This document shows, one piece after another, positions 38,901-50,734 of a stretch of 64,000 nt of DNA (its first letter is position 1; every line of letters begins with the position of its first letter). The notes under the pieces are model-generated. The model worked only from the letters and a program-made list of their open reading frames with translations. It did not search any database and had not been told where the DNA came from. Source of the stretch: Sphagnum compactum (lineage: Eukaryota > Bryophyta > Sphagnopsida > Sphagnales). The position numbers and the translations under genes were made by a program. The stretch covers positions 17,856,001-17,920,000 of the forward strand of contig OZ234494.1 of the NCBI GenBank assembly GCA_965153455.1. Direction: 5' to 3'.

Positions 38901-39712
38901 CACATTTTTTGTAGGCATGTCTAGGATTAGGGCTGCCTACAAATGACAATCCCATTGATAAGGTTTAGGATATAGGTGAAAAATAACTTAATTTATTTTG
39001 CCACACCTAAAATAGTGTATCTATCCCCAACTTTTAGTAGCTTGCTCCACAAACATTTAGAAGACAATTGACAATTGAAGATATCAATTTTACTTACAAT
39101 AGTTTATCACTTGATGAAGCAAAACAATGTATATGTGTATTCAACAAGAAGGTCCAATTAATCCCCTCAAGATTACAATATGTGGGTTTGACATGTGGAA
39201 ATAATCTATTTTATTCCAATAATTATCTAGTACAAGTGAGGGTCTCATGGCACATATACACCTTATAGTCCATGTAATGCATGAGTTGGTTCCAAAGTTA
39301 GCCCTGATAGTCCTGATGGGTAGACATGTGAATAAAGCACACATCAGAAACCAGACATGAAAATACATGTTATTGTCCCCCTTAACAACCATAACCAGAC
39401 AATATGCAAACCCTGGAAAGGGTTACAAGTGGTGGTATATTCATAATGCCAATCAAATATACACCTGAAAAACACGTTACTTGCAAGTGGCAGATTCCAC
39501 TGTTTCAGCCATAACAAGCACAAGTGGATAGAAAGAAAGAACACCATTATGAGAGAAGTCAGAGTGTCTTAGAACAAAATGTCGCTTTCGAACAGCACCA
39601 TCACCATACATCTTACCCAAAGAATATCTCAGAATAAGAAGCTCTATCTGAACCCCAACTTCACTCAATACATATATACCTGAAAAACACGTTATATATA
39701 TATTATCTTCTA

Positions 39713-40559
39713 CTAGTTTGAACCCCATGCCTAATGCATAGGTGTGTTATTTCAACAATGTTTGGTTCATGTTTTAGTTTTTTAAAAAAACTTTTATCTT
39801 TTTTATTTTTTATTTTTATGTGTTTTCTGTTTTTATTATTATTTTGTAAAATAAAAATAAAGTGTTTCTTTTTCACTTTTTTATTTTTGTTTATTTGGAT
39901 GCAAGTTTGAAGTTTGGAGAAAGAAGACACACCTCATTCTTTTTCAAGTAGGGTTTTTTTTCATTATTATAAGTTTTATTTTTTCTTATTTCCTACTCTT
40001 TATTTGGTTTCTTTTTTTTTGTAATTTAAAAAAAAATGATTTTACTGTATTTCCCTTTCCTTGTTCATTTGTTTCCATTCCTTTTTTATAGTTTTTGTGT
40101 TTTACTTTTTTGTTTATGTTTGTTTCATGTTTTAATTTTTTCTATTCTTATTTTGTCTATCTTCAATTTTTAAAAAATTTATGTGTTTATTTATTTATTT
40201 AGTTTCTATTTTCTTTTCCAAAAAATATTCTAGTTTTTCTAATATGTTTTATGATAAAAATAATTTTTTGTTTGATTAGATGCAGGTTTGAAGTTTGGAA
40301 AAAGAAGACAAACCTCATTTTTTTTTCAAGTATGGTTTTTTTTCTCTTTCTTTTGCTCTCTGTTTTGTTTCTTATTTTTTGTCATCTATTTTTTAATTTT
40401 CTTTTAAGATTATTTTACTATATTTCCCTTTTTTGTTTCATGTTTAAGTGTTTACAAAAAGTTTCTAATTGTTAAAGTGTTTTTCTGTTTTTATTTTTTT
40501 CTAGTTTTTTCCCTTTTAAAAATATATATTTGTTCTGTTTGGATGGATGACGGGACGGA
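39713..40559 (-). mobile_element. Helitron 2, 847-bp non-autonomous sibling of Helitron 1
   Basis: The left 45 bp match the 3' end of Helitron 1 (27,373-27,415), including CTAG and the hairpin at 39,724-39,742. From about 39,870 to 40,559 it matches the 5' region of Helitron 1 (61,320-62,009) and stops at the same base (…gacgggacgga). It has no coding sequence. It is an internally deleted derivative that would depend on Rep-helicase in trans. The right flanking base is G rather than the expected T. Confidence 0.8.
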
Positions 40560-41044
40560 GAGCATAGTATTCCATCAAGCATGCCCGCTCGCTCGCTCGC
40601 GTCTTTCTATCTCGTGCGTAGGACGTTCGTAACAACAACAGCAACAAGCCGTGCCTCTAGTCCTTAGTCTTTCTCTTCTGTGAAAGCTAAAAAACAACTT
40701 GCCTTGTAACCAAAGCTCCTACCTCTCTCAGCAATCTCTCTCAACCAGATCGTTGACGTTGCAGCAATTAGGTAGTGCTGCTGCAGCTGCTGGAAGCCTT
40801 CCAGTAATATTATGCTGCTGCTACCGTCGCCTAGCTTCTTCTGCAATCTCCTCATGCCCTCAGCAGCAGCTCTTCTGGATGCGGGAGTGTTGCTTGTCGG
40901 GTGCAGCAGCACATGAGGTCGGTGGAATATGATCTAGAATACATGCACCACCTTCTTGCCTATCTTCTGTTTTTTCTTTCCTGGAAAAAAAAGTTTCCAG
41001 TATAGACGCGGTCCTGGCGCAAATTCGCAGATTGGGCCAGCCCT

Positions 41045-41087
<43 letters not shown>

Positions 41088-41500
41088 TGTGTGTGTGTGT
41101 ATGTGTGGGGAAGAAGTAGAGATAGACGTTAGAGGGAGTGCATAAGAGAAGTTTGAGGAGCACCCCTGCAACAAGTTTTTTGCTCAGAAACGAAGTGCAT
41201 TATCTTTAGGCACCAGATAACCCTATTTTTTCTTCGGTTACCATACGGCAGCGAAACATTTAATTCATCCTCCATCTCAACAAAGTTTTGTTACAATTAA
41301 TACTTATAAATTAAAAGGATATGTGATATATTAAACTTTGTGCAAGTGTGAAACTTTAGTACAGTTTACCAAAAATGTCCCAAGATATTTACTAATTAAA
41401 ATTAACCACGACTCGACACGATCACATACTTTAAATATGCCATACGCCATTGCCATAATGATCCTTTGGGCAAAACAACCCTAGCTATTGGTAGGTCGTC

Positions 41501-42331
41501 GTAAAAAATAATTCTTGATTTATTTTGTGATACGACTTAAGTCGTTCCATACAAATTCATATTAAATACCTCTTTGATGGTAAAGATTTTCAATTTGACA
41601 AGTATATTTTATCCATTTTTTCCAAGCTATTTTTTAATTTCCCAAGGAGAAAAGTTCGTCCACCCTGAACCCTAAAACGAGATTTGTGGCTAGTGCACCG
41701 GTGGGTGTTGGGTCATTCAAGCCCACGAAAAAAAAGGGGAAATTTTATATGGCGGGAACTTTTTTTCTCGTTTAATCAAGCAATGAACATCCTTGGTGGG
41801 CGGGAGTCCTACAATACTCTTGCTTTAAAAAAATGCAAATGATTACGATCCTAAAACAAAATACGTCCTTACATAACATTAAATATTTATACCCTATTAA
41901 ATGTATTCACAAAACATGAACAGACAAAAAAAAATCCTTGGGTGGTCCACATGTATATCCCAAACATTTGAGGGGTCCAATAAAGCAGACTGTAAAAAAT
42001 AATTCTTGATTAATTTTGTGATACAACTTAAGTTGTTCCATACAAATCCATATTAAATACCTCTTTGCTGTTAAAGACTTTCAATTTAATAAGTATGTTT
42101 TATGCATTTTCTCCGAGCTATTCTTTAATTTCCCTGGGAGAAAAGTTTGTCCACCTCGAACCTTAAAACGAGATTTGTCGTTGGTGCACCAACAGGTGTT
42201 GGGTCATTAAAGCCCAGGAAAAAAAAAGGGTAAATTTTATATGGCACAAATTTTTTTTCCTGTTTAATCAAACAATGAACATCCTGGTGGGCAGGAGTCC
42301 TACAATACTCCTACTCTAAAAAAATGGAAAT
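41501..42331. repeat. diverged 340-bp direct duplication
   Basis: 41,501-41,840 and 41,992-42,331 (offset 491 bp) match closely with scattered substitutions, beginning 'gtaaaaaataattcttgat' and ending near 'cctacaatactc'. Confidence 0.85.
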
Positions 42332-44883
42332 CTTGTCTGGGTCGGGTACTTGACTTCTTCATGACCGCTCAAATAGAAATGTTTTAAAACCAGACTCCGA
42401 ATAACGGTCGGGTGTGGGTGGTTTAGGTTTACCCGGGTCCCGGGCCCCATGATCCCAGATCCTTCTAAATATAGACCTTGAAAACCTAGTGGTCCCTATT
42501 AATTTTTTAAAACAAAATCGTTGAGTCTTTGTTTTCGTATCCACGGCAAAAGAAACTGCTTCACTTTTGTGCGGTTTGAAAACATTTGCACATTTTTCCC
42601 TCTTCCACATTTTAGACATCCAAAAGTTGGGTTGAAACGGCCTTCTCAAAGGACGAGTTCCTAACCTTTACAAACATGGTGAGTGCCACGAGTGGGAGGG
42701 ATCATGCATTATAGTGGTGCAAGGCAAATTATGGGAGAGCTCGCCCAGTGCCAGCCCCCGTTTGAGCCTCCATCTATCGGCTTTCAGCATATTGAAGGCG
42801 CAGTGTTGATTCGAGTGTTGGGAGGGTACAATGATTTTTCATACCCTCAGGGTAAAGAGGTTGTATGATTGGAAAAAAAAGTACTCTCAGGGTAAGGGGT
42901 ATATATGACATTCAAAGAAAAGATGCCCTCGCATTACAAGATGTGTAGGATTTGGGTCCCACAAACCTGGGGGCGAGGTGTTTAATGTCAAACATCACTC
43001 AAGGGTAAGGGTAAAATAGTGGTAAGGATACCATAATTTTATCCGATGAACACCCTAGAACAACCATGGATGGCAGGTAGATATTGTTCGATTTTTTTTT
43101 GCAAACGACGGTAAAAATAAACTAAATTAATGCGGATCCAACTTAGGGACTGCAACAATTTACCACTTCATCCAAAATATGGTGAACGTGCCATTCTATT
43201 ATTACCACCGGGCGTGCTCTAAGAAATAATTTCCCTCCCACTCTTTCCAATTCATCAAGCCCAACGTGCTAAGTCCATTTCGTCCAGTGATCTGCCCCAA
43301 TGCACTAGGAACTATCCATAATGAAATATTTTAAATGCGCCCAAAATCCTGGAATCTGTTCCTTCCTTGCCCAATTTTTTGACTAAGACATCAAGATTGC
43401 TCCCTCCAAAGCTGAAAGCTATTGAGGCTCATGCAGACCGAGGCTTGCATCTGGCATTGACCCAATTTCCTCCATGGCCTTGCCCGGAATTTGTTAGTCA
43501 CTGGAGAAATTCCATGCAAGGTCATTCATGAAGATGGGTAATTGCCAGATGTGAGCTCGATGAGCTCTGCATGGGCAGCTTTCAGTCGTGGAAAGGAGCA
43601 ACTTTGATCTTCCAAATGAAAAAGTCTTTTTTGAGGGCAGTGTGTTAAAATCCCGAAAAAAATGCCTCGTTTTGGGGAAGGGCTTTCAAATCCCAGTAGA
43701 AACTCAACTACCCAGATTTGATGAGAAGCAAAGGCTTGATTGCCAACCCCCAAGCCCCTAGACGTTGCTAGATGCCAAATTTTAACACGTTTCACATTAA
43801 CTTACCATAAAATGGCATTACTCAAGAATTGGCAAGTGTAACAAAGGCAATTTATTCATGAATGGGGTCAAAAAGGGGCCAAATAATGGGAGATGGCCAA
43901 AAGTGATGCCAATAAAACTAACTAAAGTGGCAGTTCATAATTAACCCCAGTCCATCAGTTCAAAAAAATTTGCCCTCATCATCTCAGTGTTCCCTATGTG
44001 CGAACTCGTAAGTATTTGTTTACTTTTTCGCGGGCTTTTGATTTTTCAGCCTTTTACACCTTTCGAATGGGCAACCTCCCATCTAAGATGGCGCCAAAGG
44101 GGGGTCTTTTTTGCTGATTTGGCGCAGGTTGATTGGCCCTCACCCTTAAAAATGATTTTTTCCCCTCGGCCATGAAATCCCAGGATACCCCGCACTTTTC
44201 CGTCGAGTCAATTGCGTGCCCATTCTAGGGCACACTTACCTACCCAAATTGAATGCGAAACTATTTGAATCCCTTTTCACACACAGCCAGCAAGGGAGAT
44301 AGAAACCCAACGACCTAAAAAAAGCCCATTTGTTCAAACCCAGGTGCCGCCTTCTCATTGGTGCCAGTCTGGTGGACTCCTAGATCTGGAGGCGCACAAC
44401 TTCTTGGCGCGTTCTCATTGGGCGATAAAATTGAACGTACAACTAAAAAGGTCAGCTACAAATGGCTAATTCGAGAGGCCAAATAACGACGTGTCAGCTC
44501 CTGTGTGGTGGGCCCAAATGGGGACAAATTTGTTGCCATGCCGGTCGGACAAAGCAGGTCCATCGGTCAATGCGCCCAGAAATGGGCCGCACGGGCGAGG
44601 GCGCGGCCGCGGACGGGGGAAGTTAACGGGTTTCAAGTTTCCCGCCTCTACTCATCACCTGCTAACCGGCACCCGTCAAGAGTCCTGGTTCAGTTAGTAC
44701 CTCGTTTAGTAACTTTCGCTGGGGGGTAAGTAGTAAGATAGTAAGGTACATCAAGGGGCCACAGTGAACCAGCAACTGCCAATGCAGCATGACGGATGAA
44801 TGATAAGTGTTCAAGAAACAGTTTTCTGTTGGGCTCCAGTTCCATAGCTAACCATGGTAGTTAGCTTAGTTGCCCTTTTTTTT

Positions 44884-44931
44884 CTACCTACCTACTAACA
44901 ACCCACAAGCAGGTTGTTATTAGGTAGGTAG
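44884..44931. repeat. imperfect 20-bp inverted repeat
   Basis: The arms 44,884-44,903 and 44,912-44,931 pair at 19 of 20 positions with an 8-nt loop. Confidence 0.85.
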
Positions 44932-45315
44932 TAAAAACAGCCCTTTCCCATGTATGAACCATCTACTCAACTAGTAATTACCTATTTTCCTACCTACCTA
45001 CCTACCTATGTATGAGAGCTATTTCCTACACAATTGGTTACCGAGGTGAAACCAAACGTTAACCCAGTTTGAGGTTCATCCACAATTGAGTATATAACGG
45101 GCATCCAGTGGATGGTGCGCTGGTGGGTGCTCGTTCACTGTGGCCACATAAAGGTACATGATTCCGTTTGCAGCTAGTTAATTGTTAACTGGACTGGAAT
45201 GGTAGTAGGTCCGTTAGCTTAACTGAAGGTGGCCTTGCCTGCCACCAACGTGTGTGAGTTTTACCGGCAGGCAGCAAATGGCCGTTCTTGCTTCTCGCCT
45301 TCTGGCTCCTCCCTC

Positions 45316-45445
45316 TCTCGCTCGTTCGCAGAGGGAGCTCGCCTCGGATGCTCGGTCGCTCGCTCGCAAAGGGAGCTCGCCTCAGACGCTCGGTCGTTCG
45401 CTCGCAAAGGGAGCTCACCTCGGACGCTCGGTCGCTCGCCCTCTC
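45316..45445. repeat. 38-bp GC-rich tandem repeat, three units
   Basis: Units carry 'gggagctcgcctcggacg' and 'ctcggtcgctcgctcgcaaa', with starts of gggagctc at 45,333, 45,371 and 45,409. All three plus-strand frames stay open because of composition, so those frames are not evidence of a gene. Confidence 0.8.
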
Positions 45446-45548
45446 TCTCTCTCTCTCTTCATGGCACTGGATTGACGACGGTCGTTTTGGTTCCCGTGGT
45501 GCCGCCTTTGAGAGCCCCTTTTGAAGCTGTGTAGTAAGTATCATCGAA

Positions 45549-45579
<31 letters not shown>

Positions 45580-45802
45580 GCAGCAGGAATGAGTGTTTTT
45601 TTAGGTTTTTGGATCGCATCGGTGAGTGTGGACGATCTATGATCATAGCGTGTGCTGCTGCGGGGCTTCCTCAAGGTTTGCCTTCTCATCTCCGGGAGTA
45701 TTATTTTGTATTTAGTTGTAGATGCTCAGGGAGTTTTTAGTGTACAACCTGATCGTATTGGTAAAGCAGCTGTCGGCGTCCTTCCTCGCGCCAGATCCTG
45801 TC

Positions 45803-47119
45803 ATGGATGCCAAGCTCTTGTTGTCTGCAAGTCCACTCCTCCTGCTGCTGCTTTTGCTGTTGCTGCTATTGTGCAAGCCTGGCCTGTAGTGGAAGGATTG
45901 TAGTTGGAGGTGACTGGCAGGACCACCAAGTGCATTGCATTACGGAGGAGATTTTGAGTGATGTTCTCGTCGTCGGTGATTACAAGGTCGTCTCCACTTC
46001 CCAGGTTTAAGCCTTAGTGCAACCGCTAAGGTTCGCATTCTCTCTGTCTCTCTCGCACTGCTTGTTTTCCGTCTTTTTTTTTCGGGTCTCTGTCTATGTG
46101 TTTGTGTTGTGGCTTCTTTTTTTCCCCCTTGTAAATGAGAGCGATCGGTGTTATGGTCGGTGCTGCGATCGAGGCGGTCATTGCCACTTGAGCTCCTGCA
46201 ATTATTTATTTACCAGTTTTAGCAGGATTTGTGAGACCCTGGGAAGGTAGTTCTTACTCTCGCTAGCTCTTGGAGGGACGCAGATGGTATTTTCTGTAGC
46301 CACTGGACCTAAGCCTTGTGAATCTCAAAGTTGTATGGATCGATTGAGTCCGCATTCTGTGTATTGTGTGTCATGGTTTGTTCTTCAGACAGAGCTTGGA
46401 AACGTCAGCTTCGTTTCACTGGAGCTAAAGACCTTGCTGAAGGATCAATGATCGGATTGTCTTCCTTCAGAACAGACTTACTAACCTAAGAGATCTGTCC
46501 TGGATTCTTTAGTTTTGAGCTGATATTGTCTGATGGTAGGTGTTAGCATGGTCATTACAGTGGCAGCCTTTTCCAGATACTGGCCAATCTTGGGCTGCTT
46601 GGCCGAATTGGATTTAGTATTGCAGGTGACATCACCACGCGGAAAGCAGTTGCATCCTCTGGAGAATGTGCATTCAGGACAGTTTGCATTCACATCGAAG
46701 GAGTCAGGAAAGTATGTGGCTTGCTTCTGGTTGCAGAGTGCACACCCGAATGTCCATCTCAATCTTGCACTTGACTGGAAGACAGGCGTTGGGGCAAAAG
46801 ATTGGGTATCCATCGCCAAGAAAGAGAAGCTGGATGTGTGGCCTGTAATTATAGCCGTGCAAGTTTTTCTTTTCAAATCAATAGTATCATTCTAGTGTTC
46901 TCTTCTTTGTTTGCATGGCAGTTTTCATTGTCCAAGTGCATGTTCTGCTAGAAAAGTCAAAACGAGCAAGCGAGGGTGTCATTTGCTCCTCAATCATGTC
47001 ATCTCAAGGTAATTTGCTTTCGGGCTTTCAATTTGAGTGCAGGGAATGGAGCTTCAGCCCAGGCAGTTGGAGGAGGCTGTGGGGTCAATACATAAGGAGA
47101 TGCTCTACTTGAGAGACAG
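45803..47119 (+). pseudogene. p24 (emp24/GOLD) cargo-receptor gene copy, broken
   Basis: p24 proteins are type I membrane cargo receptors cycling between ER and Golgi in COPI/COPII vesicles. Exons here are 45803-46004, 46626-46835 and 47043-47119, with GT/AG borders that join in frame. The ATG at 45,803 starts an ideal signal peptide (a run of 11 leucines). The GOLD domain shows VTSPRGKQLHPLENVHSGQF, KYVACFW and NLALDWKTGVGAKDW, then VAKKEKL-like IAKKEKLD and the coiled coil LEEAVGSIHKEMLYLRDR. Lesions: TAG at about 45,887 just after the signal peptide; a 5-bp duplication (GCATT twice, 45,932-45,941) that shifts the frame; and no exon for the membrane segment and KK tail before the satellite begins. 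Introns are retained, so it was copied as genomic DNA, not retroposed. Confidence 0.8.
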
Positions 47120-47714
47120 GTAGGATGGTACAACATTCCCATCTAGCTGTTTGATTTCTTTTGAGTTTCCTGTCAGCTGCTACCATATGCTTGTGGAGCT
47201 GAGAGAAGTCTGCATAGTGTCGAGGGTGTACGTGAGCAATGCTTCCCACTTGTGGTTGCATTGGAGAAATGCATTTGTAAGGCATCTTGACCTGTAGAAC
47301 ATTGATTGCTCAAGTTCAAATTTAGTAGTTGACGAAAGTAGATGTGTTGGCTTTATTAGCTCATTTCAAATAGTTGAACTGGCTGGTAGTCGAGGGAGGA
47401 TAGCAGCCGGCGAGATATCAAGATGAGCTTGAGGTTTTAGGGGAAATGTGAGTTGTTTCTGCCCTCCCTCTTTTCGGGACTTCTTCAGTACTACCTATAA
47501 CTTTGTTGAAAGTCTCTGGTGACACTGGTGAAGGTGGCCTCACCAGGATTATGTGAAAACAGAGACCAAGGTGAAACTACAGTGAAGTATTATTATAAGA
47601 GTGAATCTGGCCTCCTATTCTTTTTCCTCCTCTGTTGTCCAAGGACCCATTCGAACCCGTGAGGAGAAGTAGGGTTGGGCATTTGATGATCCCTGAGCTT
47701 CTCCGACAGTGCCT
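47120..47714. other. spacer between p24 copy and satellite
   Basis: The final p24 exon (membrane span and cytoplasmic KK tail) was looked for here and not found. No other exon is supported. Confidence 0.5.
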
Positions 47715-50085
47715 GGTATGTGACCTCCGTATTTGTCAACCCCGTGTTCCTGAGGGAAGGTCGGGTTTGCTTGATCATCCAACTCTCCCCTTTTTAATGT
47801 GTCCTTTTCTGCAAAGTGTGGCATGTTTTTTATTTATCGCGGATGCACACCTCCTGACCGGCTGTATGGCATTACAGACCGCTCGATCAGTGATGATCGC
47901 GGTCTGTACGGGCCAATTAGCGAGGGCTGTATGGCATTGTAGACCGTTCGCGGTCTGTACAGGCCAATTAGCGTTCAGGAGGTGTTCATTTTCGATTCTT
48001 AAAAAATGGAACCTCATGAACCCGTCACCTTAAATTTCTCACCGTTTGTATGGTTCCCCTCCGTATTTGTCAACCCTGTGTTCTTGAGGGAAGGTCGGGT
48101 TTGCTTGATCATCCAACTCTCCCCTTTTTAGTGTGTCCTTTTCTGCAAAGTGTGGCATGTTTTTTATTTATCGTGGATGCACACCTCCTGACCGGTTGTA
48201 TGGCATTATAGACCGCTCGATCAGTGATGATCACGGTCTGTACGGGCCAATTGGCGAGGGCTGTATGGCATTACAGACCGTTCGCGGTCTGTACGGGCCA
48301 ATTAGCGTTCAAGAGGTATTCACCTTCGATTCTTAAAAAATGGAACCTCATGAACCCGTCACCTTAAATTTCTCACCATTTGTATGGTTCCCCTCCGTAT
48401 TTGTCAACCTTGTGTTCTTGAGGGAAGGTCGGGTTTGCTTGATCATCCAACTCTCCCCTTTTTAGTGTGTCCTTTTCTGCAAAGTGTGGCATGTTTTTTA
48501 TTTATCGTGGATGCACACCTCTTGACCGGCTGTATGGCATTACAGACCGCTCGATCAGTGATGATCGCGGTCTGTACGGGCCAATTGGCGTGGGCTGTAT
48601 GGCATTGCAAACCATTCGCGGTCTGTACGGGCCAATTAGCGTTCAGGAGGTGTTCACCTTCGATTCTTAAAAAATGGAACCTCATGAATCCGTCACCTTA
48701 AATTTCTCACCGTTTGTATGGTTCCCCTCCGTATTTGTCAACCCTGTGTTCTTGAGGGAAGGTCGTGTTTGTTTGATCATCCAACTCTCCCCTTTTTAGT
48801 GTGTCCTTTTCTGCAAAGTGTGGCATGTTTTTTATTTATCGTGGATGCACACCTCCTGACCGGCTGTATGGCATTATAGACCGCTTGATCAGTGATGATC
48901 GCGGTTTGTACGGGTCAATTGGCGAGGGCTGTATGGCATTGCAGACCGTTCGCGGTCTGTACAGGCCAATTAACGTTCAGGAGGTGTTCACCTTCGATTT
49001 TAAAAAAATGGAACCTCATGAATCCGTCACCTTAAATTTCTCACCGTTTGTATGGTTCCCCTCCGTATTTGTCAACCTTGTGTTCTTGAGGGAAGGTCGG
49101 GTTTGCTTGATCATCCAACTCTCCCCTTTTTAGTGTGTCCTTTTCTGCAAAGTGTGGCATGTTTTTTATTTATCGTGGATGCACACCTCTTGACCGGCTG
49201 TATGGCATTACAGACCGTTCGATCAGTGATGATCGTGGTCTGTACGGGCCAATTGGCGAGGGCTGTATGGCATTGCAGACCGTTCGCGGTCTGTACGGGC
49301 CAATTAGCGTTCAGGAGGTGTTCACCTTTGATTCTAAAGAAATAGAACCTCATGAACCTGTCATCTTAAATTTTTCACCGTTTGTATGATTTCCCTCTGT
49401 ATTTGTCAACCTTGTGTTTCTGAGAGAAGATCGGGTTTGCTTGATCATCTAACTCTCCGCTTTAGTGTCCTTTTCCACAGAGTGTGGCATGTTTTTTATT
49501 TATCGTCGATGTACACCTCTTGACCGGCTGTATGGCATTACAGACCGTTCGATCAGTGTTGATCGTGGTCTGTAAGGGCCTATTGGCGTGGGCTGTATGG
49601 CATTACAGACCATTCGATCAGTGTTGATCGCAGTCTGTATGGGCCAATTAGCATTCAGGAGGTGTTCACATTCGATTCTTAAAAAATAGAACCTCATGAA
49701 CCCGTCATCTTAAATTTTTCACCAATTGCATGATTTCCCTCTGTATTTGTTAACCTTGTGTTCCTGAGAGAAGGTGGGGTTTGCTTGATCATCCAACTCC
49801 CCGCTTCATCGTGTCCTTCTTTACAGAGTGCGGCATGTTTTTTATTTATCACCGATGTACACCTCCTGACCGGCTGTATGGCATTACAGGCCGTTCGATC
49901 AGTGTTGATCGCGGTCTGTATGGGCCAATTGGCGTGGGCTGTATGGCATTATAGACCGTTCGATCAGTGTTGATCGCAGTCTATATGGGCCAATTAGCAT
50001 TTAGGAGGTGATCACCTTCGATTCTTAAAAAACAAAACCTCTCAAACCCGTCATCTTAAATTTCTCACTGTTTGTTTGATTTTTA
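47715..50085. repeat. 334-bp satellite, seven units with paired hairpins
   Basis: Seven head-to-tail units; the anchor 'gcatgttttttatttatc' begins at 47,821, 48,155, 48,489, 48,823, 49,157, 49,487 and 49,833 (periods 334, 334, 334, 334, 330, 346). Units 1-5 are nearly identical; 6 and 7 are more diverged. Most units contain two inverted repeats built from CAGACCG/CGGTCTG: a long one (unit 1: 47,875-47,906) with a second inner CGATCA/TGATCG pair, and a short one with a TTCG loop (unit 1: about 47,940-47,959). Open frames recurring in each unit on both strands follow from the repetition and are not listed as genes. Confidence 0.95.
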
Positions 50086-50734
50086 TTTGGTAAAGGTATC
50101 TTCTTATTGAGGAATGGCTAAGTCGTTTTTTTACTTCCGAAAATATGGTAGAAATTTGTGCTGTGACAGTCGTGCTCATGGATTCGGCATCCGGGGTGAG
50201 ATATTTTTTTAAATCGTAATTATAGTGCAGGAATGTGCAACAATTCTTTTGAGCAATGTCAGAGGTGTGCACTCGATGATATATTTCAGTCACACGTAAA
50301 TATAGATTTAACTAATATGAAAGTTGCATCTTCAAATTTCAACCATTGCTGTGGTTCAAACCCACCTCCTCACTTCTGTCTTGTGGTCTTGTTTTCTCTT
50401 TTCTTTAGGGTTGCAGTTCGCCTTATTTTTGCTGTTTGGTTTTTGCAACCGCTCATAAAATTTCCCTTTCAACTACACATAAACCTTCCATTCACCAGAA
50501 GATTTCATTTTGATTTTCAAAGAACCTTCCATTTTTTGTGTATATCCCCTATATCTGGTTATGGTCTTCTTGAGTGTAATGACAGGTGATGATGGTTTTT
50601 CCTACCAGGTACCAACCTTTTTTTGTTTGTTTTCTGTTCTTGTTGCTTTTGAAGCAGCTCAGGCAAAGTTGAAACTTATTTTCTAAAATCCCTTAGACCC
50701 TACGCCAAACAACTGACGATTTCTTGGGGTAGGC
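50086..50734. other. spacer, no gene recognised
   Basis: Pyrimidine-rich and AT-rich DNA between two repeat arrays. A 118-codon open frame (50,233-50,589, plus) has no recognised domain. Confidence 0.45.

Larger units (their letters stand above)
40560..45802. other. middle block of CACTA: non-coding, p24 upstream region
   Basis: No supported exon. It holds (GA)n at 41,047-41,081 and (GT)n beside it, a diverged 340-bp direct duplication (41,501-41,840 and 41,992-42,331), an imperfect hairpin at 44,884-44,931, a 38-bp tandem repeat ×3 (45,333-45,440), (CT)n at 45,440-45,460 and (GA)n at 45,548-45,572. The GC-rich 45,200-45,800 stretch looks like the promoter/leader of the p24 gene copy. Confidence 0.5.

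Noticed and set aside
45229-45534. Three overlapping Arg/Ser/Leu-rich plus-strand frames
   Set aside because: All come from the 38-bp GC-rich tandem repeat and lack any domain; the p24 start at 45,803 has a proper signal peptide instead.
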